Source of the DNA: an uncultured Treponema sp. | GTDB lineage: Bacteria > Spirochaetota > Spirochaetia > Treponematales > Treponemataceae | Length of the DNA: 54,631 nucleotides | Direction of reading: 5' to 3' | Assembly (NCBI GenBank): GCA_947170195.1 | Contig: CAMVSS010000002.1 | Location: forward strand, 1-54,631 | Part shown: piece after piece, positions 10,077-18,683 of the stretch | Numbering within the stretch: position 1 is the stretch's first letter | Layout: each line of letters opens with the position of its first letter | Program-made: the position numbers and the translations under genes | The notes under the pieces: generated by a model | Databases searched by the model: none | Told to the model about the DNA's origin: nothing | The model's input: the letters and a program-made list of their open reading frames with translations, nothing else

Positions 10077-10432
10077 TGAGTCTCTCAATAGTTCAGGTTC
10101 TGTTCGCTGTCCTCGCGATCGCCATACTGCTGTTTCTTCTCCGGATTCTTCCGTTCCTGATTTACCGAAACAAAAAAGCTCCGGCATTCTTTTCTTTTCT
10201 GGAAAAATACATTCCGCCAATTTCGATTGCAGTTCTTTTTGCAGTCTGCTTTAAGGAAAAAACTACTGACCTTCTCTTTTCTCAAGACGCCAGCCAGGTG
10301 GATATCGGCGCGCTCGTCTCGGCATTTGCAGGAATAGCCGTAACGATCCTCTTCCAAATCTGGAAGAAAAACGCGATGGTCAGCATTTTCGGCGGAACGA
10401 TTGTGTTCATGACGCTTAATTATTTTTTCTGA
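10076..10432 (+). CDS. azlD: AzlD family branched-chain amino acid transport subunit
   Basis: Small polytopic protein (RILPFLIYRNKKAPAFFSFLEKYIPPISIAVLF) with start overlapping the azlC stop. Confidence 0.82.
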   Translation: MSLSIVQVLFAVLAIAILLFLLRILPFLIYRNKKAPAFFSFLEKYIPPISIAVLFAVCFKEKTTDLLFSQDASQVDIGALVSAFAGIAVTILFQIWKKNAMVSIFGGTIVFMTLNYFF

Positions 10433-10565
10433 TTTTTTGTCTTTGCTCAAAAAAATCCTAGACAATTTCAGGCATACAAACTATTGTTATCAAAACATTT
10501 GAGGTTGTTTCAAAGGCAGTTTTTTGAAACGCGCTCATCCATTGATAATCCGTGAGGTAGCAGCT

Positions 10566-11762
10566 TTGAAAGGAAGCCAGATTACTATTAATCATGTGAA
10601 CAAACAGTTCGGTGATTTTGTCGCTCTCGACGAAATCAATTTTACCATCAAACCGGGAGAATTCTTCACTCTGCTCGGGCCGTCAGGATGCGGAAAGACG
10701 ACGCTTCTCAGGATTCTCGCGGGATTCGATTTTCCGGATGAGGGCGCAGTTTTATTCGATGACACGGACGTAACGAACCTTCCGCCGAACAAACGACACT
10801 CGAACACCGTATTCCAGAACTACGCGCTTTTTCCTCACCTCACAGTCTTTGAGAACGTAGCTTTCTCTCTCAGACTCAAAAAAGAAGACAAGAAGGTCGT
10901 GGAGGAAAAAGTCCTCAAATATCTCCGCCTCGTTGACCTTGAGGCGCATATGAACAAAAAGCCAAACCAGCTTTCGGGCGGACAGAGACAGCGTGTCGCA
11001 ATCGCGCGAGCTCTCATCAACGAGCCAAAAGTTCTTCTTCTGGACGAGCCGCTTTCTGCGCTGGATGCAAAACTGCGCTCAAACCTGCTCGTGGAGCTGG
11101 ATCGCCTGCACGACGAAATCGGAATCACCTTCATTTTCGTTACGCATGACCAGAGCGAGGCGCTTGCCGTATCAGACAGAATTGCGGTCATGAACAAAGG
11201 TCATGTCCTTCAGATAGGAACTCCATACGAGATTTACGAAAGCCCTGCGACACAGTTCGTAGCGCAGTTCATCGGCGAGACAAATCTTTTTGAGGCATCT
11301 GTCGTAAACTGCGAAAGCTACAAAGTGCCGGGAAAAGCCGACATCGAGCACATGGTCACGCTCAACGTACCGGCACTCGGAATGCAGGCCCAGCTCACCG
11401 GCGACACTCAGGCAACAAAAGAAGAGGACAAGAACATTCTCGTCACCGACTACGAGCACACCGACGAGGGGCAGAAAGTCGCATTTACCGTTCGTCCAGA
11501 AAAAATCAGGATTACGCTCGAAGAACCGAACGTGAACGGCCGCAAGGACATCAACGTGTTCAAGGGAATCGTCGAGGAGCCGGTCTACACAGGCTTCCAG
11601 TCAAAATTCTACGTCAAGCTTGAGAAGACAGGCACGATCGTCAAAGTCTTCAAGCAGCACCAGAACTATCTCGACGACGGTCCGGAGATCCAGTGGAAGG
11701 ACACGGTGTACATTTCATGGTCAGCAGAAGACGGATACATCGTCGAGGATATTGAAAAGTAG
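10566..11762 (+). CDS. potA: Spermidine/putrescine ABC transporter ATP-binding protein
   Basis: Walker A GPSGCGKTTLL, LSGGQRQRVAIARAL, Walker B VLLLDEPLSALD, C-terminal TOBE-like region. TTG start chosen because AGG lies about 8 nt upstream; the ORF track extends to 10524. Confidence 0.93.
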   Translation: MKGSQITINHVNKQFGDFVALDEINFTIKPGEFFTLLGPSGCGKTTLLRILAGFDFPDEGAVLFDDTDVTNLPPNKRHSNTVFQNYALFPHLTVFENVAFSLRLKKEDKKVVEEKVLKYLRLVDLEAHMNKKPNQLSGGQRQRVAIARALINEPKVLLLDEPLSALDAKLRSNLLVELDRLHDEIGITFIFVTHDQSEALAVSDRIAVMNKGHVLQIGTPYEIYESPATQFVAQFIGETNLFEASVVNCESYKVPGKADIEHMVTLNVPALGMQAQLTGDTQATKEEDKNILVTDYEHTDEGQKVAFTVRPEKIRITLEEPNVNGRKDINVFKGIVEEPVYTGFQSKFYVKLEKTGTIVKVFKQHQNYLDDGPEIQWKDTVYISWSAEDGYIVEDIEK

Positions 11763-11879
11763 CGGACAGCCTGTCCTGGCAAGTTTTTCTGCTGCATGAT
11801 GCAGACTGACGAAAACTTGCGGTCAACTTGCTTTATGCCACATCAGTGTGGCACATTTGTTTGATTATTGGAGACTTTG

Positions 11880-12764
11880 ATGAAAAAGAAAAATTCTGGT
11901 CCATTTTACGCATACCCGATGGGGCTTTGGTTCTCGCTATTTTTCGTCGTGCCGATTCTGATCATCATCGCATACTCGTTCATGAAGCAGGATATGTATG
12001 GCGGTGTAATCCATGAATTCTCTCTGCATGCTTACCGACAGATGTTCTCGAAAGCGTACGGCATGATTTTTTTGCGCACTCTGTGGATGACGCTGATCGC
12101 AACATTCATCTCTATTCTGATTGCGATTCCTTGCGGCTACGCCATGGCCCGTAGCAGGCACCAGACGATGCTTCTCATTCTCATCATCATTCCTTTCCTG
12201 ACAAATTCGCTGATACGAATTTTCGCATGGCAGACTATCCTCGGAGAAAACGGTCTGCTCAACTCAATCTGCAATTTCTTCACCAAAATATGTTTTTTTG
12301 TCACGAGAAATGAGGACGGAGTTTTTGAACCGCACAAATTCATGTACACGAAATTTGCGGTCATTCTCGTCAGCATCTACATGTACCTTCCGTACGCGAT
12401 TCTCCCGGTGTTCACCGCCGTAGACCGATTTGATTTTTCCCTGCTGGAAGCCGCGCGCGACCTCGGGGCTACAAAACCTCAGTCGATGATGAAGGTTCTG
12501 ATTCCGGGAATCAAAAGCGGAATCGTGAGCGCGCTTATCTTTACGTTCATCCCGATTTTCGGAAACTACACAGTGCCGATGCTCGTTGGCAGCACAAAGA
12601 GCTACATGCTCGGTAACATAATCATGGATCAGATCACGAAGGCAAAGAATCTTCCGCTGGCATCAAGTTTCAGCGTCGTTCTTACCGTCGTCAGCATGGC
12701 GGCGATACTCCTGATGATTTCTTCAGACAAAAAAGAAGCTGATCTTAAGAAGATGAGGAGATAG
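11880..12764 (+). CDS. potB: Spermidine/putrescine ABC transporter permease
   Basis: Six-TM permease with EAARDLGATKPQSMMKVLIPGIKSGI (EAA loop). ATG at 11880 preceded by ggag. Confidence 0.92.
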   Translation: MKKKNSGPFYAYPMGLWFSLFFVVPILIIIAYSFMKQDMYGGVIHEFSLHAYRQMFSKAYGMIFLRTLWMTLIATFISILIAIPCGYAMARSRHQTMLLILIIIPFLTNSLIRIFAWQTILGENGLLNSICNFFTKICFFVTRNEDGVFEPHKFMYTKFAVILVSIYMYLPYAILPVFTAVDRFDFSLLEAARDLGATKPQSMMKVLIPGIKSGIVSALIFTFIPIFGNYTVPMLVGSTKSYMLGNIIMDQITKAKNLPLASSFSVVLTVVSMAAILLMISSDKKEADLKKMRR

Positions 12765-12767
12765 CAC

Positions 12768-13643
12768 ATGGATTTTCTCGTTTCGGTAATAATGGCGCTT
12801 TTGAAGCGCAACCCGCACTCAAAGATTGAATCAAGCCGCCACGCAAAGCGCGACTGGAAAAAACGTGCTCCCGCATTCAGCCTCTCGAACACAATCCTCG
12901 TGCTCGCGCTCATGTTCCTTTTCATACCGCTGTTCGTCATCATCTTCTATTCTTTCAATGCGTCAAAGAGCAGCGAATTCACGGGCTTCTCGCTCGTCTG
13001 GTACGAGGAGCTTTTCTTGCATTCGGGCGATTTGTGGCTCAGCCTCTTCTACAGCGCAGTCGTCGCACTGACATCAGCCCTAATCTCCACCGTGCTCGGA
13101 AGCCTTGCGGCGATGGGCATCAACTGGTACAAATTCTTCGGCAAGAACTACATTCAGTCGATAAGCTTTTTGCCGATGGTGCTCCCGGAAGTCATCATGG
13201 GTGTATCGCTCCTGATTTTTCTGAGCGGAATCCACATGAACCTCGGACTCACAACAATCATAATCGCGCACACGACGTTCTGTCTCCCGTTCGTCTACCT
13301 GATGGTGAGCGCGCGCGTCGATGAATTTGACTACTCGATCATCGAGGCGAGCTACGACTTGGGCGCAAACGAAAAACAGACTCTGTTCAAAGTGATTCTT
13401 CCTGCAATTTTCCCGGGAATCGTTTCCGGCTTCATGATGAGCGTAACGATGTCCATAGAAGATTTCGTCATCACCTCGCTCGTAAACGGAAGCGTGGAGA
13501 CATTGCCTGTGTACGTCTACAACATGATCCGCCACGGAGTCAGTCCGGTCATCAACTCGCTGTCATTCATACTGATTCTGTTCATCTGCGTGCTCGCAAT
13601 TCTTCTCAGGCGCAACCTCAAGGGATTTGCGGCTTCTCATTAA
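12768..13643 (+). CDS. potC: Spermidine/putrescine ABC transporter permease
   Basis: Permease with EASYDLGANEKQTLFKVILPAIFPGI EAA loop; immediately downstream of potB. Confidence 0.92.
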   Translation: MDFLVSVIMALLKRNPHSKIESSRHAKRDWKKRAPAFSLSNTILVLALMFLFIPLFVIIFYSFNASKSSEFTGFSLVWYEELFLHSGDLWLSLFYSAVVALTSALISTVLGSLAAMGINWYKFFGKNYIQSISFLPMVLPEVIMGVSLLIFLSGIHMNLGLTTIIIAHTTFCLPFVYLMVSARVDEFDYSIIEASYDLGANEKQTLFKVILPAIFPGIVSGFMMSVTMSIEDFVITSLVNGSVETLPVYVYNMIRHGVSPVINSLSFILILFICVLAILLRRNLKGFAASH

Positions 13644-13746
13644 TCGCTGCGGGGGAAAATCATTCCCCTGCAAAAAAGTTTAAAGATTTTTGACATTTTT
13701 ACTTCTCTTTTTTGTGAATATTTCTATAATACAATTTACAAGGTTT

Positions 13747-13790
13747 AGGAAATCTCTGAAAACTCGTTTTTCAACGATTTTTTAGCATTG
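13747..13790. repeat. Palindromic intergenic element, copy C (degenerate)
   Basis: aGGAAATCTCTGAAAACTCGTTTTTCAACGATTTTTTAGCATTGC aligns with the reverse complement of copy B (GGAACTTCGGAAAACTCGCTTTTTGCGATTTTTTCGAGG). Confidence 0.5.
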
Positions 13791-13846
13791 CTGACGAGTT
13801 TTAATTTCTGAATATAGCAGGAATTAAAACATCGCATTTTCAAAGT

Positions 13847-13883
13847 TACCTCTAAAAACTGAAATTTTTAGAAGTTCCCTTTA
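13847..13883. repeat. Palindromic intergenic element, copy D (short-loop variant)
   Basis: AGTTACCTCTAAAAACTGAAATTTTTAGAAGTTCCC; arms match the ends of copy B. Confidence 0.45.
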
Positions 13884-13915
13884 AAAGTCGTTTTTTTACA
13901 AGGCGGCTTCCCGAA

Positions 13916-13935
13916 GACTCCATCTGACTGGAGTC
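13916..13935 (+). terminator. Terminator/attenuator-like hairpin in the potC-potD gap
   Basis: gactcca-tctgac-tggagtc followed by tttacttttttattttt, ending about 30 nt before potD ATG. Confidence 0.5.
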
Positions 13936-13964
13936 TTTACTTTTTTATTTTTGGAGAATTCGAA

Positions 13965-15008
13965 ATGAAAATCCTCTCTAAAATGACATTGATTGCTGCC
14001 GGAATCGTGGCAGGTCTGGGTCTTGTTTCTTGCGATCAGAAAAAGACATTGCGGGTCTACAACTGGACGTACTACACGCCAAAGACAGTGATTGCGGCAT
14101 TTGAGCAGGAATTCGACTGCAAAGTAAAGCTCACCGAATACGAATCGAACGAAACAATGTTCAACAAGCTGATTAACGGTGGCGCAAAAAGTTTTGATAT
14201 CGTAGTTCCGTCTCAGGACTATGTCTCAATCCTCCTTAAAAAAAACATGCTCCAGCCAATCGTGCAGGAAAAGTTCACCAACAGAAACAAAATCAATCCG
14301 GACGTGCTTGCAAAAATCACATACGACCCGGAAATGAAATATGCAGTTCCGTACTACTTCGGAGCAGCAGGAATCGCCGTAAACAAAACCAAGGCTCCGG
14401 CTGACTACGAGCGCACATGGAACATTTTTGCTGACAAAAGATTTGAGGGACACGCATCCATGCTCGACGATTACCGAGAGGTCATCGGCGATGCTCTCAG
14501 CTACAAAGGCTACAGCGTGTGCACGGTAAATGACAACGAGCTGAACGAGGCAATCTCACTCATCAAGAACGACTGGCTCCCTAACATCATCAAATTTGAT
14601 GCTGACGGCGAAGGAAAGGACTTTGCGAGCGGAAACCTCTGGCTCTGTCAGGGATACGCGGAGCTTTTCTTCGGGGAAGTTCCAGAGGAAAAATGGGACG
14701 AGACGATTGACTTCTTCATCCCGGAGAATGGCGGTCCGTCATACCTCGACAGCATGTGCATCCTCAAGGATTCTCCTAACGCCGAGCTTGCGACTGACTT
14801 CATCAACTTCATCCACCGGCCTGAAAACTACGCTCAGTTCCTCGACTTCTTCCATTTCCCTTGCTATGTAAACCTGGAGGCAGAGAAGCACATGACGAGC
14901 ACGCCTATGTACCCGGCTTCGGCAATGGAAAACTGCGAGCTGAAACATGACTTGGGCGCAGACCTCGGAAAATACTATCAGCAGTGGGAAAAACTCCGAA
15001 TCCAATAA
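13965..15008 (+). CDS. potD: Spermidine/putrescine ABC transporter substrate-binding lipoprotein
   Basis: Lipobox (LGLVSC), LRVYNWTYYTPKTVIAAFEQEFDCKVKLTEYESNETMFNKL. Confidence 0.92.
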   Translation: MKILSKMTLIAAGIVAGLGLVSCDQKKTLRVYNWTYYTPKTVIAAFEQEFDCKVKLTEYESNETMFNKLINGGAKSFDIVVPSQDYVSILLKKNMLQPIVQEKFTNRNKINPDVLAKITYDPEMKYAVPYYFGAAGIAVNKTKAPADYERTWNIFADKRFEGHASMLDDYREVIGDALSYKGYSVCTVNDNELNEAISLIKNDWLPNIIKFDADGEGKDFASGNLWLCQGYAELFFGEVPEEKWDETIDFFIPENGGPSYLDSMCILKDSPNAELATDFINFIHRPENYAQFLDFFHFPCYVNLEAEKHMTSTPMYPASAMENCELKHDLGADLGKYYQQWEKLRIQ

Positions 15009-15024
15009 AAACAACTCAAAACTT

Positions 15025-15055
15025 GCCTGAAAAACACTTTCAGGCGGTTTTTATT
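15025..15055 (+). terminator. Rho-independent terminator after potD
   Basis: gcctga(a)...tcaggc stem followed by ggtttttatttttttt. Confidence 0.7.
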
Positions 15056-15117
15056 TTTTTTAAGTAACCGATAATAAAAAACGAGAGAGATTTCTTTTTT
15101 AAGGAAGTCCCATAGAG

Positions 15118-16890
15118 ATGGAAGACAAAGACTACAAATTCATATTGGAGAAAATATCAGCACCGATTTTAGTAGCCATTCCAGAATATAAAAAAGACGA
15201 GGATTTTGCAGAAGATTTCAAAATCACCTTCATAAACGACAGTTTCAAACGACTCTTTCCTGATTTTATAAAGGACAAAACTGCGTCTGAACTGTGTCTG
15301 CGCCACATGCCCCCGGAAGTTCCATGGACAGAAATTGCAAACGAAGCGATTAAAAGCGGCGAAGGTCAGTCTCTCACATATTATTCACCGAATTATGCGA
15401 CTTGGTTCAAAATCAGCATGAACGCAACCGCAAACAAACTTCTCCTGCTCACATTTACAAATGTGAACAACGAAAAAGAAACAGAGCAGCGACTTTTGAG
15501 GCAGAACCTCAGGCTCGCATCCCTCACGGACGAGCTATCGGATTCGCGCGAGGATCTTAAAAAACGGCTCGAATACATAAATTCCCTGAACGCCCAGCTT
15601 GAATTCAACGCATATCATGACATGCTGACAGGTCTTTACGGAAGAAGAAAATTTCAGGAAGACATAGAACAATTCAACGTTGAGACGGACAAAAAAACCG
15701 GGAAATTCGCAATCTTTATCGCGGACATCGATGACCTGAAGCTCGCAAACGACTCCCTGGGCCACAGACGGGGCGACGAATTGATCTGCACGACGGGCGA
15801 CGTCCTCAAGAGTTTTGAGTCCGAAGATGTGAAAGCATACAGGTTCGGAGGAGATGAATTCCTCATCCTCGTAAAAAACCTCAGCTCGCACGAAGAGTTC
15901 CTCGATTTTGGAAGAAAAATCCTGAGCAATCTGAACGAAAAAGGAATCAAACTCTCTCTCGGATTCTCAATGTATCCTGACGACACAAAAATCCGCGAGG
16001 AGCTTCTAAGATATGCCGACATGGCCATGTACGAAGTGAAACGCCACGGAAAGAACGATATTGATTTTTTCAAATCGATAATGCGGGAACGGTTCATGAA
16101 GAGGGTTCAGATTCAGACAAGGCTCTCATCAGCGATGAGCAATGATTCGTTCCACCTTTATTACCAGCCTCAGTTCGACGCACGGACAAACAAGCTCCGC
16201 GGCTTCGAGGCTCTCTTGAGGTGGCAGGACAGCGAGCTTGGCTGGATAAATCCGGAGCAGTTCATCCCGATTGCGGAGGAAACAAAACTCGTCATTCCGC
16301 TCGGCGACTGGATCCTCGAGACGGCAATCCAGACGCTCAAACAGTGGCAGGACGAATACAACTTCGACGGAATAATGAGCATAAACGTATCACCGATTCA
16401 GCTCAAAAAAACGACATTCATCCAGGATCTCAAGGCTCTGGTCGAGAAATACGAAATCGCGCACGAATCGCTGGAAATCGAGATAACCGAAGGCGTTCTG
16501 ATTGACAACAAGGAAGATGTGATCAACCTGCTCAGACAAATCAGGGAAATGAACATCGGAATTTCGCTCGATGACTTCGGAACTGGCTATTCCTCGCTCA
16601 GCTACCTGCAGATGCTGCCGATTACAACGCTAAAGATCGACAAATCGTTTATCGCAAACATCACCGACAAAAGCGGCGTCGAGGCTAACATAACCGATTC
16701 CATCATCTCGATGGTGACCAAGATGGGGCTGGACACGATTGCGGAAGGAGTCGAAAAACCTGAGCAGCTGAACGTCCTGAAGGATATCAACTGCCGCAAC
16801 ATTCAGGGATTCTTGAAGGGCAAGCCGATGCCAAAAGCCCGATGCGAAACGATCCTGAACGGAAATTACGAGCTGGCAGACCACCTGTAG
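15118..16890 (+). CDS. Bifunctional GGDEF/EAL c-di-GMP protein with N-terminal PAS-like region
   Basis: RFGGDEFLILV intact; GFEALLRWQD, EITEGVLI, LDDFGTGYSSLSYL and LKIDKSFI intact. Confidence 0.93.
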   Translation: MEDKDYKFILEKISAPILVAIPEYKKDEDFAEDFKITFINDSFKRLFPDFIKDKTASELCLRHMPPEVPWTEIANEAIKSGEGQSLTYYSPNYATWFKISMNATANKLLLLTFTNVNNEKETEQRLLRQNLRLASLTDELSDSREDLKKRLEYINSLNAQLEFNAYHDMLTGLYGRRKFQEDIEQFNVETDKKTGKFAIFIADIDDLKLANDSLGHRRGDELICTTGDVLKSFESEDVKAYRFGGDEFLILVKNLSSHEEFLDFGRKILSNLNEKGIKLSLGFSMYPDDTKIREELLRYADMAMYEVKRHGKNDIDFFKSIMRERFMKRVQIQTRLSSAMSNDSFHLYYQPQFDARTNKLRGFEALLRWQDSELGWINPEQFIPIAEETKLVIPLGDWILETAIQTLKQWQDEYNFDGIMSINVSPIQLKKTTFIQDLKALVEKYEIAHESLEIEITEGVLIDNKEDVINLLRQIREMNIGISLDDFGTGYSSLSYLQMLPITTLKIDKSFIANITDKSGVEANITDSIISMVTKMGLDTIAEGVEKPEQLNVLKDINCRNIQGFLKGKPMPKARCETILNGNYELADHL

Positions 16891-17306
16891 ACTTCATAGC
16901 GGACTTTTCCGCGCCGGATGCACTCGCGAATTTCTTTTTCGCGGGTGGAAAGCTGGCTGTCACCGGTCTTGACTTCTATAAAGACGATCTCATCGATCCG
17001 GTTGTTTTCTCCGGCTCCCGAAAATGCAATTATGTCCACCGGCTTTCCGATAAAGCGGCAGTCGGCCGGATTGCACGGAAAATCAGGAAGGAAAGGAGCA
17101 ATCTGCTCGACCATCTGACCGCCAAGAACAGCCCTTGAGCGGTTTACGGAGTCCTTTCTGATTTTTTTTATCTCTTTTGCGAACGACGTCCTGCAGACCA
17201 AAACTCCCAGAAAAAAGAACAGAACCGCAAAATTAATAAAAAAAGCGATTCCAGAAAGACCTGTTTGTGCAAAAAAAATTTGGAGATAATCGATAAATTT
17301 ATTCAT
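16866..17306 (-). CDS. Membrane-anchored Holliday-junction-resolvase-related protein
   Basis: N-terminal TM segment, then GQMVEQIAPFLPDFPCNPADCRFIGKPVDIIAFSG...IDEIVFIEVKTGDSQLSTREKEIRECI, a nuclease-like core (D...EVK). Confidence 0.75.
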   Translation of the reverse strand: MNKFIDYLQIFFAQTGLSGIAFFINFAVLFFFLGVLVCRTSFAKEIKKIRKDSVNRSRAVLGGQMVEQIAPFLPDFPCNPADCRFIGKPVDIIAFSGAGENNRIDEIVFIEVKTGDSQLSTREKEIRECIRRGKVRYEVYRWSASS

Positions 17307-17388
17307 TTTCGGAATAATAATAAAAAATCTTCAGAAGATTCTCAAGATTCCAGAAGATTTTTATCTGTTTTTAGCCGATACTATTGGC

Positions 17389-18639
17389 ATGAAAATATCT
17401 AAATTTTTTGCTGTCATTTCAGCCATTTATTTTTTCTCTGTTTCAGGTGCGCAGGCACAATCTTCATCAGAAAAATTCCTCAAATTCAAATACAAAAAAG
17501 ATGATTCTTACAGGGTTCTTTCGACCGTGAGCGAGGACGTAAAGGTCAACGGAATTCTGAATCATCATGCGGAAATCATAAACCGCGCGACCGTAAAAAT
17601 AACCGATGTGGACAAGAACGGCCGCGGCTACAGCACTGCGAATTTTATGACGACGGAAAGCTCCACCGAAAATCCGACTCACACGACACTGACTTTCGGC
17701 GAAAACTACGAGAGCAAATTCTGGAGGGATGAGCGTGGCGTTTATGAAATCGAAGACAAGTACTTTATGCCTGTTGTCCGTGACGTTCCCCTTTTCCCAG
17801 AAAAAGCACTGAAGATCGGGGACACATGGACGGCAAACGGTCACGAGGCGCACGACCTCAGAAAGACGTTCAATATTCCAACGCCGGTAAAAGTTCCGTT
17901 CACGGCGACATATAAATACGAGCGCGACGAAGAAGGATTCTCATCGGACGAAAAGCACGAGAAGAAGATTTTCCAGGTAATTTCGGTAAAATATTCGCTG
18001 TTTTTTGAAAGCCCGACACCTAAGAGTTCGACCGGAGATTTTATCTGCACTACGATGGGCTACTCAAACCAGACAATCTGGTGGGACAACGAAAAAGGTC
18101 AGATCGACCATTACAAAGAAGATTTCAGGATCCTGCTGGAAACATACTCAGGAAATCAGTTTGATTTTTATGGCACTGCCCATGCGGAGGTAACAGAATT
18201 CACGAGAACCGCGACGGAAAAAAACATCAAGGATGTCGAAGAAAAAATCAAGGACATGAACATTGAGAACGTCTCTGTCGTAAAAAGCGAGATGGGTCTG
18301 ACAATCAGCGTCGAGAATATTCAGTTCAAGCCGGACTCAGCCGAGCTTTTGGACAGCGAGAAAGAAAAGATAAAGAAAATCTCGAAGATTCTTGAAAGCT
18401 ACTCAAACGACCTCCTGATTACAGGCCACACCGCAAAGGCGGGAACTCCGGAGTCATGTCAGATTTTGAGCGAAGAAAGGGCTGAATCGGTGGCGCAATA
18501 CCTGATTGACATAAAAGTCCGCGACAAATATCACATATTCACCCAGGGATTTGGGGCAAGGGTTCCGATAGCGTCGAATGCAATTGAGGCAGGAAGGGCA
18601 AAGAACCGCCGCGTAGAAATAACGATCCTCGATAAATAA
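17389..18639 (+). CDS. OmpA family protein
   Basis: Signal peptide; C-terminal ISVENIQFKPDSAELLDSEKEKIKKIS...ITGHTAKAGT...LSEERAESVAQYL...GFGARVPI...AKNRRVEI. Confidence 0.9.
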   Translation: MKISKFFAVISAIYFFSVSGAQAQSSSEKFLKFKYKKDDSYRVLSTVSEDVKVNGILNHHAEIINRATVKITDVDKNGRGYSTANFMTTESSTENPTHTTLTFGENYESKFWRDERGVYEIEDKYFMPVVRDVPLFPEKALKIGDTWTANGHEAHDLRKTFNIPTPVKVPFTATYKYERDEEGFSSDEKHEKKIFQVISVKYSLFFESPTPKSSTGDFICTTMGYSNQTIWWDNEKGQIDHYKEDFRILLETYSGNQFDFYGTAHAEVTEFTRTATEKNIKDVEEKIKDMNIENVSVVKSEMGLTISVENIQFKPDSAELLDSEKEKIKKISKILESYSNDLLITGHTAKAGTPESCQILSEERAESVAQYLIDIKVRDKYHIFTQGFGARVPIASNAIEAGRAKNRRVEITILDK

Positions 18640-18683
18640 ACGGTCTGCCGCAAAACAAAATTTAAAGAAAAATAATCCGTTTT

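Noticed and set aside
13080-13535. 151-aa minus-strand ORF opposite potC
   Set aside because: Antisense shadow; potC has intact permease motifs in the plus frame.
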